Below are positions 1 to 7,900 of a stretch of 38,225 nt of DNA, in pieces. The notes under the pieces were generated by a model, which was not told the DNA's origin, searched no databases, and was given only the letters and a program-made list of their open reading frames with translations. The translations under genes were made by a program, and so were the position numbers. Each line of letters starts with the position of its first letter. Positions within the stretch are counted from its first letter, which is position 1. The stretch spans positions 1 through 38,225 of the IMG/VR virus record IMGVR_UViG_3300042882_000576. One strand, written 5' to 3'. The stretch is from a virus.

Positions 1-81
1 CGGCTTGCCGTCACGGACCCGCGCGAATGGGAACGCATCGCCAAACACGTTGAGGAATTCCAAAGGAGCAGGAACACATGA
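1..81 (+). CDS. C-terminal part of a 28-aa protein spanning the window junction
   Basis: Reading from base 1 in frame 1 gives 26 residues ending in EEFQRSRNT and a TGA at 79-81. The stop overlaps the ATG of the next gene (ATGA at 78-81). The missing start is supplied by ATG GAC at 38220-38225, in the same frame, if the window ends are joined. The complete product would be 28 residues, charged and probably helical. No family is recognised. Position and overlap suggest it is co-translated with the excisionase-like gene. Confidence rests on the in-frame closure and the ATGA coupling, not on homology. Confidence 0.55.
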   Translation, partial: RLAVTDPREWERIAKHVEEFQRSRNT

Positions 82-296
82 CCGACGACCAAACCTTGCG
101 CGTTGCCGTGCAGGCGGTGCGTCTCTACGCCGAGTCGCATCCGCGACCTACGCAGGTCACGCAAAAGCAGGCAGCGCAGATGCTGCGCGTCCACCCTAAG
201 ACCGTGCGGAACTACATCATGGCCGGTAAACTGCGGCTCAATGCCTGTGGGCTGATTGCAATCGAGGCCGTGGATGCGCTGCGCGCTCCCCAATAA
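78..296 (+). CDS. Excisionase-like helix-turn-helix protein
   Basis: A 72-residue protein with a MerR/Xis-type winged helix-turn-helix in its second half: TQKQAAQMLRVHPKTVRNYI (about residues 28-47) is followed by a short basic wing (MAGKLRL). This layout is typical of small phage recombination directionality factors and DNA-binding regulators. A good ribosome site (AAGGAG at 61-66) precedes the ATG, which overlaps the stop of the upstream small gene. It lies directly before a repeat-rich segment and the integrase on the same strand, so excisionase is the best guess. A transcriptional regulator of the int operon is the alternative. The DNA-binding fold is fairly certain; the excisionase role is inferred from position. 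Confidence 0.7.
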   Translation: MTDDQTLRVAVQAVRLYAESHPRPTQVTQKQAAQMLRVHPKTVRNYIMAGKLRLNACGLIAIEAVDALRAPQ

Positions 297-360
297 TTAC
301 GCACGACAGGCACGGAACGCTTTAGGTGCTGGGTTTTTGCGTCCGGCCGGGGGCACCACC

Positions 361-454
361 GGCAATATCCGGCAATATCCCCGCCTAGGATTTTGCAGGA
401 TAAACAGCGGCTTTACAGGTCTTTTGCAGCACCGGGCAATATCCGGCAATATCC
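361..454 (+). repeat. Two tandem pairs of GGCAATATCC between xis-like gene and integrase
   Basis: Exact copies of GGCAATATCC lie at 361-370, 371-380, 435-444 and 445-454. The two pairs start 74 bp apart, about seven helical turns. Between them are TTTTGCAG at 391-398 and 422-429 and the related CTTTACAG at 411-418. Paired short direct repeats beside an integrase and a putative excisionase are typical of arm-type sites in attP regions. The core crossover site is not identifiable from this sequence alone. An open frame crosses this segment, but it is the non-coding extension upstream of the integrase start. Confidence 0.6.
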
Positions 455-522
455 CGCAAACTAGACAATCACGCCGCCGTCTCCCCATTATTCCCCCACG
501 CCACTACGCAGGGGGAGCGGGC

Positions 523-1506
523 ATGGCATCAGTGGGTAGGTACGGGCGCGGCTACCGGGCACAGGTCTATGTGAACGGGCGGCGCGCATCCAAGGTGTTC
601 AGGACGCAGCGCGAGGCGTCGGCGTGGGCTGTTGCCAAGGAGCAAGAGCTAGAGCGGCCAGCCGCCGAGACGCGCACGCTACGGCAGTTGCTCGAGCATT
701 ACGCGGAGACGGTCATGCCCGCTAAACGAGGCAGCGCGCACGAAATCAGCCAAGCCAAGGCGTTCCTGCGGGATTTCCCCGATCTGGCTGAAAAAAAGCT
801 GGCCGACTTGGACGCGCCGGACTTTGCTGCGTGGCGGGACGCTCGGCTAAAGGCCGTCAGCGATGCCACGGTGCTGCGTAACCTGAACTGGCTCCGGCAC
901 GCTTTCCGGGTGGCGCGCGAGGAATGGCGGTGGATGACCGGCAACCCGCTGCAGGGCCTACGCATCCCCAGGAACCCGGCCCCGCGCACTCGGCGGGTGA
1001 GCCCCGGCGAAGTCCGCGCCCTGTGCCGCATCCTCGACTACAGGCCCGGCAATGCCCCTCAGACAAAGGGGCAGGAGGTCGCATTAGCCTTCATGGTCGC
1101 CCTGCGGTCCGGTATGCGGGCGGGTGAAATCTTGAGCCTTGGCCGGGGAAATCTTGACCTACGCCGCCGGGTTGCGTCAGTAGCGCACAAGACGCAGCAT
1201 TTGACAGGCAAGCCCCGCGACGTGCCCCTGACGCACCATGCTGTGCGGCTCTTGCGCCCAGTGGCCGACAGGGATGCGTGCTTCACCATATCAAGCGCCG
1301 TGCTGGATACCCTATTCCGCAAGGCGCGCGACCGGCTTTTAATCGAGGACTTGCACTTTCACGACAGCCGCGCGGAGGCCCTGACACGCCTTGCCCGCAA
1401 GGTTGACGTGATGACACTTGCCAAGATCAGCGGGCACAAGGACGTGCGTATTCTAGTCGGGACGTACTACCGCGAGACTGCCGAGCAGATCGCGGCCAGA
1501 CTCTAA
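523..1506 (+). CDS. int: Tyrosine recombinase (phage integrase)
   Basis: A 327-residue integrase that would catalyse insertion and excision of the phage at attP/attB. An N-terminal arm-binding region (about 1-45) is followed by a core-binding SAM-like domain (about 50-140) and the catalytic domain. Visible active-site residues are Arg199 (SGMRAGE), probable Lys223, His280 and Arg283 (HFHDSR), His305 (SGHKD) and the nucleophile Tyr315 or Tyr316 (GTYYRE). The open frame extends upstream to 256, but that part reads through the direct repeats. The ATG at 523 has a strong purine-rich ribosome site (GGGGGAGCGG) and gives the usual length. It is the last gene of the rightward operon and converges with the minus-strand genes at 1570. 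Confidence 0.93.
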   Translation: MASVGRYGRGYRAQVYVNGRRASKVFRTQREASAWAVAKEQELERPAAETRTLRQLLEHYAETVMPAKRGSAHEISQAKAFLRDFPDLAEKKLADLDAPDFAAWRDARLKAVSDATVLRNLNWLRHAFRVAREEWRWMTGNPLQGLRIPRNPAPRTRRVSPGEVRALCRILDYRPGNAPQTKGQEVALAFMVALRSGMRAGEILSLGRGNLDLRRRVASVAHKTQHLTGKPRDVPLTHHAVRLLRPVADRDACFTISSAVLDTLFRKARDRLLIEDLHFHDSRAEALTRLARKVDVMTLAKISGHKDVRILVGTYYRETAEQIAARL

Positions 1507-1569
1507 TCCCACTCGGGAAGATTGAGAACGTGGCGCGGCAATGCGGGCCGGTTTCTTCCCGCTCGGGCA
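1507..1569. other. Convergent intergenic region with 8-bp inverted repeat
   Basis: This gap separates the end of the integrase from the end of the leftward operon. CGGGAAGA at 1514-1521 is the exact inverse complement of TCTTCCCG at 1554-1561, with a 32-bp loop. No T-run follows on either strand, so it is not a textbook intrinsic terminator. It may slow convergent transcription or be part of an attachment or recombinase-binding site. Confidence 0.35.
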
Positions 1570-1788
1570 TCACGCGATGTCATCCATAGCCCGGATCATA
1601 GCGCGCGGTATTTGCATTGCCGCAACGCACTCATCATCTGAGACGGTGGCCGCCACCATGACGTGATCCGCGTCCTCTGCCACCAGAAAGCCCACGGTGA
1701 CGCAGACTTGTGGCGCCATCGGCTCCGTATGCTTGCACCACATCGCCACAGCTAGAGCGTCCCACCACGTCACGCGAACGATCTTCAT
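1570..1788 (-). CDS. Small conserved-type phage protein, function unknown
   Basis: A 72-residue protein beginning MKIVRVTWWDALAVAMW. Short proteins that open with a K(I/V)V(R/K)VTW(W/R)DA-type strand followed by a small beta-rich domain are common at the ends of phage operons; I know no function for them. The start overlaps the stop of the metallophosphoesterase gene (ATGA at 1785-1788), so it is probably translationally coupled. It is the last gene of the leftward transcript, next to the convergent junction with the integrase. The frame is well supported by the overlap. Confidence 0.7.
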   Translation of the reverse strand: MKIVRVTWWDALAVAMWCKHTEPMAPQVCVTVGFLVAEDADHVMVAATVSDDECVAAMQIPRAMIRAMDDIA

Positions 1789-3035
1789 GCCGCGCTCCTG
1801 TCAAACATGCCCGGATTAACAGTGTGGCGCTCCACCTCGCCATGCTCACGGTGGAAGACGATGGCTTTCATGGACTGCCGGGAGCGGTAGCCGTTGGACG
1901 CGGCATAGGCATCGGCCGGCGGCAGGACGCCCAAGGTTTCGACGTTGCAGCCTGGGTACTCTTTGACGGCCTCGTGGTGGACGTGGCCGGTTAACCAAAG
2001 CCGGTACGACGTGCGGCCCCAGGCTTCTGGCTGGTCGGTTGCCATGATGGACGGAAGGTGCTGCGGCTTGGCTTTGTCGCCGTGATGTGTGCCTATTAGG
2101 ACGCGACCCCACTCAAAATAGTGGAAGTGCTGGGGCGACGTATCGACCGAGACACGCGGCTCGTTTTCGTAGAGGACGCCTAGCAATACGGTCATGAATG
2201 CCGCCGTCGCCGGGTCGTGGTTCCCTTTTTCAAAGATCACCCGGACGCGGCCATGCCGCGCCAGCGCCGCGCTAATCATGTGCCGAACCATACGCACCGC
2301 GCATTGGATCATTTTGGGAAACCGCCCGTCCGCATCCAGCAGGTTCTTGTGCTGCGGCGTGACGGCGGCATAGGAATCGTAATGAAGGAAATCGCCCAAC
2401 CACGCGATAAGCGCCTGCTCTGACGGCGGGCATACCTCGATCAGCCGTTGCGAGGCGTCGGCTAAAAGCTGCTCACTGCGGGCCAGATCGTAGTTTTCGC
2501 CGCCTGTTTCCTCGCTCCAGGCGCGCATGCCGACGTGGTGATCCCCGACCGGGTAGACCGCGAGAACGTCGCTCGAAACGGCATGCTTGCCGCGCGGCAC
2601 CTGCTTGGCGCGCTTCACGTCGGCCGCGATGTCCGCAGCGCATTGCTTCCACAGGGCCTCGCGCTCGGCCTCGTCCGCCTTCTCAGTCACCCACTGCTGA
2701 GTAATCGCGCCGGTCTGGTCGTATAGCCGGGAGGTTTTGACGATCTTTTTCGGGTCGGGAAGCTGGACGGTATCGCCTTCGGCCCGGCCGGCGAGCCGCG
2801 TCTTATCCCACCTGCCGCGCTCGTTGCCGTCGCCGTCGTAAAGGACGGACTGCCCTTTCATCACCATGCGCTGGCCGTCTGGTCTAAAGCCCCGGCGCTC
2901 GGCTTCCCGCACGCGGTGTTGAAATGTCGTCCGCGACATCCTGAGATAGTCTGCCGCCGCGCTCTGACTGCCCAACCGGGCCACCGCTTCGACCGCCTCT
3001 TGCAACGCCTCGTCAGTCAGGCTCTGCGCGGCCAT
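1785..3035 (-). CDS. Metallophosphoesterase with N-terminal HTH
   Basis: A 416-residue calcineurin-like phosphoesterase, probably a nuclease or phosphodiesterase with a two-metal site. All family motifs are present in order: GDHHVG (164-169), GDFLHYD (214-220), GNHD (271-274), THHGD (316-320) and GHVHH (350-354). Residues about 12-48 form a Fis/Trp-repressor-like helix-turn-helix (SQSAAADYLRMSRTTFQHRV), so the enzyme may be brought to DNA or may regulate. The segment between (about 50-150) is charged and unassigned. The gene follows Rz1 with a TGATG overlap and so sits at the far end of the late transcript. HTH-metallophosphoesterase fusions are known from phages of Alphaproteobacteria; the substrate is unknown. 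Confidence 0.85.
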   Translation of the reverse strand: MAAQSLTDEALQEAVEAVARLGSQSAAADYLRMSRTTFQHRVREAERRGFRPDGQRMVMKGQSVLYDGDGNERGRWDKTRLAGRAEGDTVQLPDPKKIVKTSRLYDQTGAITQQWVTEKADEAEREALWKQCAADIAADVKRAKQVPRGKHAVSSDVLAVYPVGDHHVGMRAWSEETGGENYDLARSEQLLADASQRLIEVCPPSEQALIAWLGDFLHYDSYAAVTPQHKNLLDADGRFPKMIQCAVRMVRHMISAALARHGRVRVIFEKGNHDPATAAFMTVLLGVLYENEPRVSVDTSPQHFHYFEWGRVLIGTHHGDKAKPQHLPSIMATDQPEAWGRTSYRLWLTGHVHHEAVKEYPGCNVETLGVLPPADAYAASNGYRSRQSMKAIVFHREHGEVERHTVNPGMFDRSAA

Positions 3036-3295
3036 CAGAGCTTTCCGCCTTTCACAAACTCAACGAGGCTTGCGTGCCGGGTTCTACAGGTGACGTAGGC
3101 TTGAGCGACCCGGATACGCTCGGCGGCAATCTCGTTGTCGCTGGCGTTGTCCAGCGCGAGGGTCGGATCAACGCACGGGAGGAGAAGGCTCGCGTCCGGG
3201 GTCCGCTCCACTAGTCGGGGCGATGATGTCCCGCACGCCGACAGAAGCAGCCCGCATGCTAGGACTGGCAGCACACTCACGAGTGACAGGCGCAC
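3035..3295 (-). CDS. Rz1-like outer-membrane spanin lipoprotein
   Basis: An 86-residue lipoprotein. A hydrophobic signal segment (residues 5-20) ends in a lipobox LLSAC with Cys21, followed by small and polar residues, then a short proline-containing periplasmic part. It starts at a GTG (3295) inside the Rz-like gene in another frame, the classic nested Rz/Rz1 arrangement, with a ribosome site AAAGGA six bases upstream. As o-spanin it would pair with the Rz-like protein to fuse the inner and outer membranes in the last lysis step. It has two further cysteines (41 and 70); Rz1 proteins are often proline-rich, which this one is only weakly. The assignment rests on lipobox and position. Confidence 0.85.
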   Translation of the reverse strand: MRLSLVSVLPVLACGLLLSACGTSSPRLVERTPDASLLLPCVDPTLALDNASDNEIAAERIRVAQAYVTCRTRHASLVEFVKGGKL

Positions 3296-3536
3296 TGTAG
3301 ATCCTTTCGGTTACGGTCACGACCTTGGTTTCGAGTTTGGTAAGCGCGTCGGCCTGCTTGCGGACGATGTCGGCGGACAAGCGGGCGTCGGCTTCCTTCT
3401 GGGCGATGACTGCGCTGGCGGCGGCCAACTGCACCTCAAGCTTGCCGTTCTCTGCCCATGCCATTTTCAAGAGGATGCCAGAGACGACCAGCAAGGCGGC
3501 CAGCACGCCCGCGCCTATCGCGAGGTATCGGCTCAC
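3168..3536 (-). CDS. Rz-like inner-membrane spanin
   Basis: A 122-residue protein with one N-terminal membrane anchor (about residues 5-27), then a long alpha-helical, coiled-coil-prone periplasmic region (about 30-80) and a proline-rich tail. That is the usual layout of Rz i-spanins. It starts at a GTG whose first base overlaps the TAG of the endolysin gene (TAGTG). The Rz1-like lipoprotein begins inside it, sharing 128 bp in another frame. The pair would span the periplasm and disrupt the outer membrane after the endolysin has acted. Sequence identity to named Rz proteins cannot be judged here; the call is by architecture. Confidence 0.85.
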   Translation of the reverse strand: MSRYLAIGAGVLAALLVVSGILLKMAWAENGKLEVQLAAASAVIAQKEADARLSADIVRKQADALTKLETKVVTVTERIYSAPVTRECAASPSMRAASVGVRDIIAPTSGADPGREPSPPVR

Positions 3537-4006
3537 TATTCGGCCTCTAGAAACAGCGCACGCTCGGCGGCACGTCGGCGCACAAGCCCCGGCAGAGGCC
3601 CGGAGGCGCCCTTATTCCAGCGCGGGAACTGGTCGGCGGCACCGGATGTGTCTCCGGCATTGAGCAGCCGCAGCAGGGTCGAGTTGCCAAAGGCGGTCGC
3701 GCCGCAATTGAATACGAAGCTCGCCAGCGCATCGAACTGGCCTTGGGTAAGCGGCACGTCCACCAGATGCTTAACCGCGCCCTCTGCGGCCTTCAGATCC
3801 TCGCGCAGCCATTCCGTCGCCTGATCTTCGGTGCAGGTGTCGCCCTTGCGGACGCCGCGCGTGTGGCCATAGCCAATGGTCCAAGGCTCGCCCGTAACCA
3901 GATTTCCGGGGTCCGGGTATGCCGTGGTTTCCAGCCCCTCAAACTCTTTCACAAGGGCAATGCCACGGTCCGACGTGACCAGCAGCGAATTGGCGGCGTT
4001 GCTCAT
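3536..4006 (-). CDS. Endolysin, GH24 lysozyme (muramidase)
   Basis: A 156-residue lysozyme of the T4/P22 gp19 type (glycoside hydrolase family 24), which cleaves the MurNAc-GlcNAc bond of peptidoglycan. The catalytic triad is visible: Glu23 (KEFEG), Asp32 (AYPDP) and Thr49 (IGYGHT). The rest of the domain follows with QFDALASFVFN and the C-terminal LVRRRAAE. A longer open frame runs upstream to 4144, but the ATG at 4006 has the AGGAGA ribosome site and an ATGA overlap with the preceding gene. There is no signal-anchor segment, so export should depend on a holin, and candidate holins lie just upstream. Confidence 0.93.
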   Translation of the reverse strand: MSNAANSLLVTSDRGIALVKEFEGLETTAYPDPGNLVTGEPWTIGYGHTRGVRKGDTCTEDQATEWLREDLKAAEGAVKHLVDVPLTQGQFDALASFVFNCGATAFGNSTLLRLLNAGDTSGAADQFPRWNKGASGPLPGLVRRRAAERALFLEAE

Positions 4007-4200
4007 AGCGTGTACTTCTCCTGATTCCGCTTTTCCCGCTCCCGCATTTCCCGCATGAGAATGTCGAAGCCGTCTGCGACGAGGTTGCGGAGCTCGCCCA
4101 TGGAAACCGGGAACACAAGGTCGCGCTCGGCTTGGGCGTCCCACACCTTGAGGCGCAGGGGCTGGCCGTGTTCTGAAATGATGCGCGGGTGCGGCCCCAT
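4003..4200 (-). CDS. Small charged protein in the lysis block, unknown
   Basis: A 65-residue protein from the ATG at 4200: an N-terminal half (PRIISEHGQPLRLKVWDAQ) and a C-terminal charged helix (MREMREREKRNQEKY). The frame stays open to 4335, but the start at 4200 overlaps the stop of the membrane-protein gene by one base (TGATG) and is preferred. Its stop overlaps the endolysin start (ATGA). There is no membrane segment or signal. It is flanked by a holin candidate and the endolysin, so a role as lysis regulator is possible, but nothing in the sequence proves it. Confidence 0.65.
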   Translation of the reverse strand: MGPHPRIISEHGQPLRLKVWDAQAERDLVFPVSMGELRNLVADGFDILMREMREREKRNQEKYTL

Positions 4201-4538
4201 CAGATCACGCTCGCGCAAAGCGCCGCGATCGCAAAGACGATAACCCAGCCCCATTCCCCGCAATCGTGCTTGAGCGCCGCGCGGACAAAGAAGGCGGCGC
4301 CGACGATCTGCACAAGGCGACCTGATGCCGACCACAGAAGCGCATCCGCAGGCCAGTTGGCCGCGCCGTACCCGAATACAACCAATTCACGGATTAGGGT
4401 GCCCGCAAGGAATAGCGCAAAGGCCGCAAGGAAGTCGCGGCGTGCTGCCGTGCGCCAACGGACAAAGCACGCTCCAATGCCTGCGACGCAAAGAAGCGCC
4501 AACAGCTCGGACGTGTTGTGTATGTATGCGCCGCCCAT
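4200..4538 (-). CDS. Multi-spanning membrane protein, holin candidate
   Basis: A 112-residue protein with about four hydrophobic segments: near 10-27 (LLALLCVAGIGACFV), 35-58 (FLAAFALFLAGTL and VVFGYGA), 70-85 and 95-111 (VIVFAIAALCASVI). Arg and Lys residues sit in the loops. Size and position directly upstream of the endolysin group fit a class I or multi-span holin, or an antiholin partner. The start overlaps the stop of the coiled-coil gene (TAATG) and the stop overlaps the next start (TGATG). No named family was recognised; holins are too diverse to assign by sequence alone. Confidence 0.65.
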   Translation of the reverse strand: MGGAYIHNTSELLALLCVAGIGACFVRWRTAARRDFLAAFALFLAGTLIRELVVFGYGAANWPADALLWSASGRLVQIVGAAFFVRAALKHDCGEWGWVIVFAIAALCASVI

Positions 4539-4735
4539 TATTGCTTCTCCTGGTTTCCGGCCAAGTCGCTGCCAAGCGCGGTAAGCCCATCGTCTAACGG
4601 GATTTCCTCGAGGAAGCGGGCCAGCCGTCGCGCGGACCGCTGCAGGTTCAACCGAGCCGCTTCGCGTTCCCTGTCTGCCGCCGCCGCCTGCCTACGCAAT
4701 TCCTCTAGTTCGGTGTTGGCCTTTTTCCAGAACAT
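4538..4735 (-). CDS. Small coiled-coil protein in the lysis block
   Basis: A 65-residue, strongly charged protein. MFWKKANTELEELRRQA leads into a long amphipathic helix rich in Arg, Glu and Ala up to about residue 45. The ATG at 4735 overlaps the preceding stop by one base (TGATG); a GTG one codon earlier (4738) is an alternative start. No signal or membrane segment is seen. Small helical proteins between holin genes can act as lysis modulators or be coiled-coil partners of the neighbouring membrane protein. The function is unknown. Confidence 0.6.
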   Translation of the reverse strand: MFWKKANTELEELRRQAAAADREREAARLNLQRSARRLARFLEEIPLDDGLTALGSDLAGNQEKQ

Positions 4736-4983
4736 CACGGCCGCCCTTTCAGCGCCGCAAGCGCCAAGTCTAGGGTCGTTTTCATATCTTTAAGTGAGTC
4801 TGTAACTGTCCGGATATTGTCGGACTGCTGCGTCAGAAGAGTCTTTGTCTCACCGATGCGGGCTTCGTAGGAGGCAATCAGAGCCTTCGCGAGCATCCAA
4901 ACCGCACCAGCCAACGCAATAAGGATCACGCCATAAGCGCCCCATTGCGCGACAATAGGTGCTGTCAGGGTCGCATCAGGCAT
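4735..4983 (-). CDS. Single-span membrane protein with coiled coil, holin-like
   Basis: An 82-residue protein: a short N-terminus, one transmembrane helix (about residues 14-34, YGVILIALAGAVWMLAKALI), then a coiled-coil stretch rich in Thr, Asp and Lys (about 38-80). Proteins of this shape are common in phage lysis cassettes as holins or pinholin-like partners. The ATG at 4983 has GAGG seven bases upstream; the GTG at 4989 would lie too close to that site. It is the first gene after the large tail fibre gene and opens the lysis block. Confidence 0.65.
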   Translation of the reverse strand: MPDATLTAPIVAQWGAYGVILIALAGAVWMLAKALIASYEARIGETKTLLTQQSDNIRTVTDSLKDMKTTLDLALAALKGRP

Positions 4984-4995
4984 GGCCACACCTCA

Positions 4996-7900
4996 TCATA
5001 AGAAGTCCGCATCGGCGGTGTAGTGGACGGCGGACGCCTGCCCGGCGGTTCCGCCACCCGGCCCGGTTCCGCTGATCGTGATGCCGTTAACGTCGGCCAC
5101 GGACGCCGACAAAGACCAATCCGCAGCCGCCGCGGTGTTGCGGATCTGCGCGTTTGTGGCGCTGGGATTGAACAGCACAACGGTCGGGGCGCCGCGCATG
5201 GGCGGGCTGAAGTCCACCACTTGGAATTGCTGCGCCACCGCACCCGCGAGGGACTGCACGCCGACGACCGCGCCGGTAACTCCCGCGTTTTGAGCCGGGG
5301 CCGTGCCCGCCGGGAAGGTCTTGCGGTAGTATTGCTGGCAGCTAAAGAGCGTATCTTCCGGCAGGTCCGGAACGAAGTCGGTGACAATGCCGGATTCTTC
5401 CAGCTTCGCGCCCTCGATTGTCACGGTCTGGCCCGCAACAATGCCCTGCGTGAAGCGGAAAGAAAGCTCTAGTCCGTTCGCAACAGCGGCGGTGCCAATG
5501 AAGCTAAAGGACAGCCGGTTCGGCGTTGTGCTAATGATGTATTGCTTGTTCTTGATGCTGGTGACGTTTGTGAAGTCGTCCGCCACGTCGGCCGTTGCCA
5601 CCCGCAAGAAGCCGCGCGTAACGCCCGTGCCGTACATGTCGCAGGAGAAGGTATAAACTTTGCCTTCAAAGGCCGCCGCGCGCCGCGCCTCGATGCTCTG
5701 GCGGATCACCACGGCGCTGTTGCTCGCCGCGCCCGTGATCTTGAGGCCGTAAGTCTGCACCTGCCCCGCGACACGCTGGCCAGTGACGTTCGCCGTGCTG
5801 CGGGTCGCCACCCAACGGTCAACGATGCGAACATTTGTCGACGGGCTGGTGATCGTGACCGATGCGCCCTCGTTCTGCTGGTCAAGCGAGAAGTCGCCAT
5901 TGTCCAACAGATTCGGCCTGATCGTCGGCGCGGTCGCCACCGGGTCCATATTGTTGTCGCCCAGCGCGTGCCCGGAAATTGCGTTGTCCTGCACCACGTT
6001 CCCGCGCTCGCCGTCTCGGACATTCATGATGCCATAGGACGCCGTGCCTTCGCCGGTTCCACCGGACAGGGACGCACCAGAGGGCGACAACGTGATGGCC
6101 GACGAGCCATCGCCGAGCGTGTAGTCCGTGCCCTCGGACCTGCCCGGCACGTTGCGGACAATCAACAGCCGGTCAATGGTGCCGGTTTCCGCCAGCGACG
6201 CCCCCGAGCGGCAACTTGCCTGCACGGCGCGACAGTTCGCATCATCGCGTGAATGGATGGCGTCGCGCAGGTTCTCGATGGTCGCGGCCCGGTTCTCGTC
6301 GGCCGTTCCACCCGTTGCAATCAGGACGGACGGTTGCGAAGCGTCGTTATCTTCTGTCGTGGTGAAAATGAAGTATGTGGGCTCCGTCGTGGAATCAACC
6401 TGAAGCGAGACGTAATCACCATCGGTCGGCACAGTGGAAAAGACAAACGACTTCGAGCCAAAACGCCAAGTGTCACCGGTTCCTAAAATGTTGTTCGTGA
6501 TGGCGATGTTAGACCGGCCGGGGCGCATGTATATCTCCGCCACCGGGCTGGGCGGGTTCGGTGCGCCATATGCGGCGTTATAAAAGCGGTTTCCTTTGAT
6601 GGTTGACGGCTCGTTAGTCATGCGGTCGTCGTAGACGTTGGAGCGGTAGTTTTCGTGCGCCTCGCAATCCTCAATAGAGTATGCCCCCGCGCGCTCGGCA
6701 AAGTACCAGCCATCCGAAGTCTGCGAAGAGGATGTCGGCTTGAAGTAGCCGCCGACCCTGATAATGGTGCCGGGGTCGGTCGCCAGCGCCGCCGTAAAGG
6801 TGTTTGAATCGACAACCGTAGCGCAGAGCAAAGACAGATTGTATGAACTCGGATTGAACGAACGCAGGTTGAACAGGTCGCCGGGCGCAAGGTCGTGATC
6901 CGCAGGCGTCGTCATGGTGCTGTCGGTGTAGGTGCTGATCGTCAGCGTTCCCGCCGCCCACGTCACATCTGGATAGAGGTTGTACGGGTCTGAAATGCCC
7001 GCATCGTCGGCAACGCAGCGCCGCCAGACCAGATTGGTGCCGGACCTTGTGTCGAACACCTTGCCAAGCTGGGCGCGGCCCGAAACGTCGTAGTAGCTGA
7101 TTTTCCGGGGCCGCTCGAAATCGTTAAAGCCAGCCGGAACGATGCGATAACTATAGGTGAAATATCCCGGCACGGTGTAGCTGCCCGGATCGGACATCGC
7201 GACGTTGATTGTTTTCCCGGTCGTGCCTGCCGCTGCAACCCACGGCGTTGATGTGACGTTGTTATAGGCCGCCGTATCAAAGCCGCCGATAAAGACATCA
7301 TCGCCGGGCTCGACCGAGTGATAATCCTCCGTGACGTAGGACGTGACGCCGCCCGACCACGACGCGGACACGATGTCACGAACCGACCAGTGCTTTGCTA
7401 CGCTCTTTTGCCGGAAACAGACGCCATTGGACACGACAGCGCCGATTTTGCCCGCCGATCCGACAGACGGCCCCCACGAGAAGTAAATGCCCTCCGACAG
7501 GGCCTCGCTGGTGTTCCCTTCAACGTTGCCGTTCAGGAAGATTTCGCTGATTTCCTTGAGCGGGTCCTTGCTATAGAACTCCGAGCCAAACGCCACAAAC
7601 CCCCACGCAAAGAAATGCGGGATTGTCACCGTTTTGATTTCGCCCAAGCGGCCCTGGATGCCGCCGCCGACGTTCTGCACCCACAGCGTATCAAAGTGCA
7701 GGCGGAACGTGCCGGCGTTCACCAGAACCCCGCGCGTGCCGTTCGTGGCCGTGCCGCTGCCGTAGAGCCACATTTCTCCATTGAAGCGCGGGGCGTGCGT
7801 GAGGCTGCCGAAGTCGCCATTGCCGCCGCCGACGATCAGCATGGCCGACGCATCGGAGATCAGCGCCGGCTTGCCGGAGATAAGACTTTCCGTCGTCTTG

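Noticed and set aside
361-454. CRISPR-like repeats
   Set aside because: Repeat units are only 10 bp, directly adjacent in pairs, with one irregular spacer; this does not fit a CRISPR array.
1507-1569. Intrinsic terminator for int and the leftward operon
   Set aside because: The inverted repeat has a 32-bp loop and no T-run, so it was listed only as an intergenic inverted repeat.
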